DNA of 7,594 nucleotides, from assembly GCA_023128035.1 (NCBI GenBank), contig JAGMES010000190.1:1-7594 (forward strand). Reading direction: 5' to 3'. A program made the position numbers and the translations under genes. The notes under the pieces were generated by a model. The model was not told the origin of the DNA, searched no databases, and was given only the letters and a program-made list of their open reading frames with translations. Origin of the DNA: Halanaerobiales bacterium (GTDB lineage: Bacteria; Bacillota_F; Halanaerobiia; DY22613). This document shows, piece after piece, positions 4,614 to 7,594 of the stretch (the stretch's first letter is position 1; every line of letters begins with the position of its first letter).

Positions 4614-6728
4614 TTGATGAACAAGCAGAAATTATTTTGTTTGAACGTGGGGAGCATATTTCTTTTGCTAACTGTAGTCTCTCACATTGGAGAAGTTATT
4701 CAAGAACGCAGTAAACTTTTGGTTCAAACTCCTGAAGCTATGGAAAAACGTTTTAATATTAAAGTTAAAATATTCAATGAAGTTTTATCTATTAACCATA
4801 AAAATAAAACTGTCGAAGTTAAAAATCATAAAACAGGTGAAGTTTACAATGAAAGTTATGATAATTTAGTTCTTTCTCCGGGTGCTAATCCTATTAAACC
4901 ACCAATACCTGGTATTGATCATAAAAATATTTTTACACTACGCAATATTCCCGATACTGACAAAATTAAGTCTTTTGTAGATAATAAAAAACCTCAATCT
5001 GCTGTTGTGGTAGGCGGTGGATTTATTGGATTAGAAATGGCAGAAAACTTACACCACCGTGGTTTAAATGTTACATTAGTTGAAATGACTGATCAAGTTA
5101 TGGCTCCTATAGATTTCGAAATGGCAGCTATTGTTCATGACCATATTCGTTCAAAAAATGTCAATCTAGTTTTAAATGATGGTGTTAAATCTTTTGCTGA
5201 TCAATCTGGTCGTGTTCAGGTAACTTTAGAAAGTGGTAAGCAAGTAACCGCTGATTTGGTGATTTTTGCAATTGGTGTTCGTCCTGAAACAACTCTGGCC
5301 AAATCCTGTGGCCTGGAGTTAGGAGAACGAGGTGGTATCAAAGTAAATGAATACTTGCAAACATCTGATCTATCTATTTACGCAATTGGTGACGCTATTG
5401 AAGTGAACGATTTTGTAACTGGTAAGAAGGCTCATATTCCTTTAACAGGGCCAGCTAATAAACAAGGTCGAATCATTGCTAACAATATATCCGATCGTTC
5501 CGAGACATATAAAGGAACTCAAGGAACTGCTGTAGCCAAAGTTTTTGATCTTACTGTAGCATCAACTGGTGCTAATGAAAAAACTTTAAAACGTGATGGT
5601 ATTGAATATATTGCTTCTGGATCTCATGCAGGATATTATCCTGGTGCAATTCCAATGGCTGTCAAAATTCTATTTACTCCGAAAGGAAAACTTCGCGGTG
5701 GGCAGATTATTGGATATAATGGTGTAGATAAACGAATGGATGTTTTAGCAACCTGTATCCGTTTTGGAAAAAGTATTTTTGATTTACAGGAAATAGAACT
5801 TTCATATGCACCACCTTTCTCCTCTGCAAAAGATCCAATAAATATGGCAGGCTACGCTGCTGGTAATATTTTAACTGAAGATACTAATATCATTCATTGG
5901 CATGAAATTGCTACTTTAGATCCAAATAAATCTATTCTGGTTAATGTCCGAACTAAGATGGAAAATGATTTAGGAACCATAGAAGGTTCTTACCATATCC
6001 CGGTAGATGACTTAAGAAAACGTTTAAATGAATTACCAAAAGACAGGGAAATTATTATCTTCTGTCAAGTTGGGTTACGCGGCTATATTGCAACTCGTAT
6101 TCTTAAACAGCATGGTTTTACAAAAGTTAGGAACTTAAGTGGAGGCTACAAAACCTACAAAGTCGTATCTAAAGAAATTAAAACACAGAATAATTCATCT
6201 TCTACACCTAGTGAATCTTCATGTTGTTGTCATAGTGAAATGCAAATAAAAAATGACTCAACTTCTATAAAAAGAGTTGCTCTTACATATCAAGAAACTG
6301 TAAAACTAGATGCTTGTGGACTTCAATGTCCTGGTCCAATTATGCAAGTTTATCAAAAAATAAATACTTTAGAAGAAGGGCAAATTTTAGAAGTTAACGC
6401 TACAGATCCTGGATTTGTTTCAGATATCCCAGTCTGGTGTAAAAGCACTGGAAACACGTTAATTAAACAAGAAAAAGGCGCTAATTGTTTCATTGCTTAT
6501 GTCCAAAAGGGATCTTCAGAAAAAAAAGAGTTAACTAATCAAACTGTAAACTTACCACAAGATAAAACAATGGTGATATTTAGTGGAGATCTAAATAAAG
6601 CAATTGCATCTTTTATTATCGCTAATGGCACTGCTTCTATGGGACGTAAAGTTACTTTATTCTTTACCTTTTGGGGTTTAAATATCTTAAGAAAAAATCA
6701 AAACGTCAAGGTAAAAAAGGTCTTTTAG
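4614..6728 (+). CDS. Main open frame of the disrupted fusion: NAD/dimerisation, rhodanese, TusA and N-terminal DsrE domains
   Basis: Homology to CoA-disulfide reductase begins only near 4683 (IGEVIQER); the 4614 TTG/ATG and the first residues are out-of-frame readthrough of the true N-terminus. In order: NAD-binding VVVGGGFIGLEMAENL (about 5005-5050); the FAD/GD motif YAIGDAIEV (about 5380-5405); dimerisation domain with GYYPGAIPMAVK and SYAPPFSSAKDP; a rhodanese domain with active cysteine in FCQVGLRGY (codon 6063-6065); a short SCCCHSEM cysteine-rich linker (about 6218-6242); a TusA domain with CGLQCPGP (cysteine codons at 6315 and 6327); and the start of a DsrE domain (MVIFSGDLNKAIASF, GRKVTLFFTFWGLNIL). 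The frame ends in VKVKKVF and a TAG just after the A AAA AAG heptamer. If translated from an internal start it would lack the FAD-binding N-terminus and catalytic Cys44, so CoA-disulfide reductase activity is unlikely, though the rhodanese and TusA parts could fold. Confidence 0.85.
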   Translation: MMNKQKLFCLNVGSIFLLLTVVSHIGEVIQERSKLLVQTPEAMEKRFNIKVKIFNEVLSINHKNKTVEVKNHKTGEVYNESYDNLVLSPGANPIKPPIPGIDHKNIFTLRNIPDTDKIKSFVDNKKPQSAVVVGGGFIGLEMAENLHHRGLNVTLVEMTDQVMAPIDFEMAAIVHDHIRSKNVNLVLNDGVKSFADQSGRVQVTLESGKQVTADLVIFAIGVRPETTLAKSCGLELGERGGIKVNEYLQTSDLSIYAIGDAIEVNDFVTGKKAHIPLTGPANKQGRIIANNISDRSETYKGTQGTAVAKVFDLTVASTGANEKTLKRDGIEYIASGSHAGYYPGAIPMAVKILFTPKGKLRGGQIIGYNGVDKRMDVLATCIRFGKSIFDLQEIELSYAPPFSSAKDPINMAGYAAGNILTEDTNIIHWHEIATLDPNKSILVNVRTKMENDLGTIEGSYHIPVDDLRKRLNELPKDREIIIFCQVGLRGYIATRILKQHGFTKVRNLSGGYKTYKVVSKEIKTQNNSSSTPSESSCCCHSEMQIKNDSTSIKRVALTYQETVKLDACGLQCPGPIMQVYQKINTLEEGQILEVNATDPGFVSDIPVWCKSTGNTLIKQEKGANCFIAYVQKGSSEKKELTNQTVNLPQDKTMVIFSGDLNKAIASFIIANGTASMGRKVTLFFTFWGLNILRKNQNVKVKKVF

Positions 6729-6898
6729 ATCAAATGTTTGGCAAAATGATGCCAAGAGGTAGTAAAAAATTAGGACTTTCTCGAATGAATATGCTGGGTA
6801 TGGGTCCCAAAATGATTCGTTACGTTATGAAAGATAAAGGCGTTGATTCTTTAGAAGCATTAATTGGGCATGCAAAGATGGCAGGCATTGGTAAGTAG
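6671..6898 (+). CDS. DsrE-domain continuation in the -1 frame, truncated by the intron
   Basis: True homology starts at about 6720 (GLLDQMFGKMMPRGSKKLGL) and continues the DsrE domain left by the preceding frame. A -1 shift at 6713-6719 joins them as VKVKKGLLDQM, the order expected for the family. The frame then reads NMLGMGPKMIRYVMKDKGVDSLEALI and ends ...MAGIGK. The last base of the Lys codon and the TAG come from the intron. Relatives continue for roughly 40-50 residues with a cysteine in a CTMSMD-like motif, which is absent here. The ATG at 6671 is an overlap in the wrong part of the gene and has no ribosome binding site, so I do not think this is an independent protein. Confidence 0.75.
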   Translation: MGFKYLKKKSKRQGKKGLLDQMFGKMMPRGSKKLGLSRMNMLGMGPKMIRYVMKDKGVDSLEALIGHAKMAGIGK

Positions 6899-6943
6899 AC
6901 GGCTCTCTCTAACGTTTCCGAAATTGAAAGGCCGCCCCTCTCA
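6895..6943 (-). ncRNA. Group II intron domain VI and 3' end
   Basis: Minus-strand GGGCGGC near 6938-6932 pairs completely (with G-T pairs) with GCCGTCT near 6903-6897. An inner TTTC/GAAA helix lies within the stem-loop. The predicted 3' terminus ...CTAC fits the AY ending of group II introns. I could not assign the bulged branch-point adenosine with certainty. Confidence 0.65.
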
Positions 6944-6976
6944 GAACCGGACTTGCCCAATTAAGGCATCCGGCTC
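6944..6976 (-). ncRNA. Group II intron domain V (catalytic hairpin)
   Basis: 33-base hairpin on the minus strand. GAGCCGGA pairs with TCCGGTTC (one G-T); then the 2-base AG bulge on the 3' side; then TGCC/GGCA with loop TTAATTG. The AGC catalytic triad follows the first base. This is the standard domain V layout and the strongest evidence that the element is a group II intron. It lies 15 bases after the maturase stop codon. Confidence 0.9.
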
Positions 6977-6991
6977 CCCATATGAACCTCT

Positions 6992-7558
6992 TTACACAAA
7001 CGCTGAATTAAGATTAACTAAGGATTTAGGTAATGCCAAAGGGTAATGTTCCAACATTTTATCGAACTTATCCCATGATAACTTGTTCCTTTGACTTCTC
7101 CTATTTAACCATTTCTGCAGTAACTCTTCTATTTCCCACTTATACTTTAATAGATTATTCCAATTATCACTAACTCCATAGTATTGATAATGCCCCCGTA
7201 ACTTTTGATTAACGGTTTTCCATATCTTTTTAAGAGTTGAAAATCTATTATCTTTAATCCATTTCTTAAAGATCTGTATTTTCGCGTGAAATTTCTTCCG
7301 AGAAGTTTTCCATTTTAATTTAAACTTTCCTCTACGACTTCTACCACAATAATGCGTAAAGCCTAGAAAGTCAAATGTTTCAGGTTTTCTTCCACCTCGT
7401 CTTTTCACATCTCTTTCAGCAAATCTCCCAAAGTTTATTATTCGTGTCTTTTCTTCTGCTAGTGCTAGTCCGAATTTAGCTAGTCTTTGCTTAAGAGCAT
7501 GATAAAATCTTTTGGCATCTCTTTTATATTGAAAACATACTACTGCAACATAGCTTAA
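6992..7558 (-). CDS. Group II intron reverse transcriptase/maturase, N-terminally truncated
   Basis: Open minus-strand frame of 188 codons whose first half has no ATG; the only start-like codon is a GTG at 7408. Homology begins inside the frame at VVCFQYKRDAKRFYHAL, just after the position of the YADD polymerase motif, and continues through LAKFGLALAEEKTRIINFGRFAERD (RT7/thumb; split here as LAKFGLALAEEK / TRIINFGRFAERD). Next comes the maturase (domain X) signature ETFDFLGFTHYCG, then KTSRKKFHAKI, INQKLRGHYQYYG-like VNQKLRGHYQYYGVSDN and a short basic end YPLALPKSLVN. There is no HNH endonuclease domain after it. Upstream, LSYVAVVCF replaces the expected RYADDFVVCF and two TAA codons (7559-7564) close the frame, so catalytic Asp residues are missing and no reverse transcription is possible. 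Confidence 0.88.
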   Translation of the reverse strand, partial: LSYVAVVCFQYKRDAKRFYHALKQRLAKFGLALAEEKTRIINFGRFAERDVKRRGGRKPETFDFLGFTHYCGRSRRGKFKLKWKTSRKKFHAKIQIFKKWIKDNRFSTLKKIWKTVNQKLRGHYQYYGVSDNWNNLLKYKWEIEELLQKWLNRRSQRNKLSWDKFDKMLEHYPLALPKSLVNLNSAFV

Positions 7559-7594
7559 TTATTAAAGATACTACTTCACAAAACAAACAAAATA

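Larger units (their letters stand above)
4544..6898 (+). pseudogene. CoA-disulfide reductase-rhodanese-TusA-DsrE fusion, disrupted
   Basis: The intact relative is a single large flavoprotein (CoADR-Rhd-TusA-DsrE) thought to reduce CoA persulfide/polysulfide and pass sulfane sulfur among its domains. Here the ATG at 4544 has an ideal ribosome binding site and starts MGKKVVIVGGVAGGASTAA, the FAD-binding motif, running to the catalytic region SFANCS (Cys44, codon 4673-4675). Then about 5 bases are missing where relatives have GLPYY; this frame stops at a TAA after SRTQ, while the homologous protein resumes in another frame at IGEVIQERSKLLVQTPEAM. A second frame change (-1) occurs at 6713-6719. 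The third lesion is the group II intron, whose edge supplies the TAG at 6896-6898 and removes the last part of DsrE. A conserved Gly after the catalytic Cys is also Ser. Three independent lesions argue for a pseudogene, although the middle frame is long and well preserved, so decay is recent. Confidence 0.85.
6895..7558 (-). mobile_element. Group II intron remnant (3' half), inserted antisense in the DsrE domain
   Basis: On the minus strand the element ends with the C-terminal part of a reverse transcriptase/maturase, then a catalytic domain V, then a domain VI, and stops at about 6895 with ...CCGTCTAC. The flanking base 6894 and everything to its left belong to the DsrE coding sequence, so this is the 3' splice junction, within a few bases. 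Homology is lost at about 7550-7558, close to the reverse transcriptase YADD site, so the 5' ribozyme domains I-III and the RT N-terminus are missing. It therefore cannot be mobile on its own. The 5' truncation could come from incomplete reverse transcription, a later deletion or insertion at the right edge, or misassembly. The final 36 bases (7559-7594) are AT-rich and unassigned. Confidence 0.85.

Noticed and set aside
4614..4682. Start of the 704-codon open frame as a genuine N-terminus
   Set aside because: These codons read out of frame through the FAD-binding motif, which is intact in the ATG-4544 frame with a strong ribosome binding site. No SD precedes 4614.
6864..7046. Plus-strand open frame across the intron junction
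   Set aside because: Runs through domain V and VI sequence antisense; no ribosome binding site and no family resemblance.
1..7594. CRISPR array, tRNA, rRNA or riboswitch
   Set aside because: No regularly spaced repeats, no tRNA cloverleaf and no recognised riboswitch core were seen on either strand by eye.

Overview
The DNA is AT-rich and carries genes typical of an anaerobic, amino-acid-fermenting member of the Clostridia or a related Bacillota lineage. The evidence is the Stickland-type ornithine degradation genes on the left, a four-domain CoA-disulfide reductase fusion, strong AGGAGG-type ribosome binding sites and frequent TTG/GTG starts. I cannot assign a genus from the sequence alone.

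Left half (about 1-3340, minus strand, read right to left): a compact operon ord - ortA - ortB - Nudix hydrolase, probably continuing past base 1. Ord (2,4-diaminopentanoate dehydrogenase) makes 2-amino-4-oxopentanoate. OrtA/OrtB (the thiolase) cleaves it with CoA to acetyl-CoA and D-alanine. The Nudix protein has a complete catalytic box and is co-transcribed by position.

Middle (3340-4540): a stand-alone 29-residue charged mini-protein on the minus strand with its own strong ribosome binding site and terminator. Then, on the plus strand, come two tandem ArsR-family repressors with conserved cysteines. The first is intact and ends in a clear terminator. The second is the same length only if one base in an A8 run is recovered by a -1 shift.

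Right (4544-7594): a CoA-disulfide reductase - rhodanese - TusA - DsrE fusion gene (sulfane sulfur/persulfide handling) that is damaged in three places. About 5 bases are missing just after the catalytic cysteine. A -1 frame change falls exactly on an A AAA AAG heptamer in the DsrE part. The DsrE end is cut off by an antisense group II intron fragment. That fragment keeps domains V and VI and the C-terminal part of its reverse transcriptase/maturase, but loses its 5' half near the YADD active site.

The most notable pattern is that two neighbouring genes each have a single-base loss in an A run, and in each case the run forms a textbook -1 slippery heptamer in the correct phase. This could be homopolymer sequencing error, ordinary decay, or slippage-dependent expression. 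Raw reads and homologue alignment would decide.
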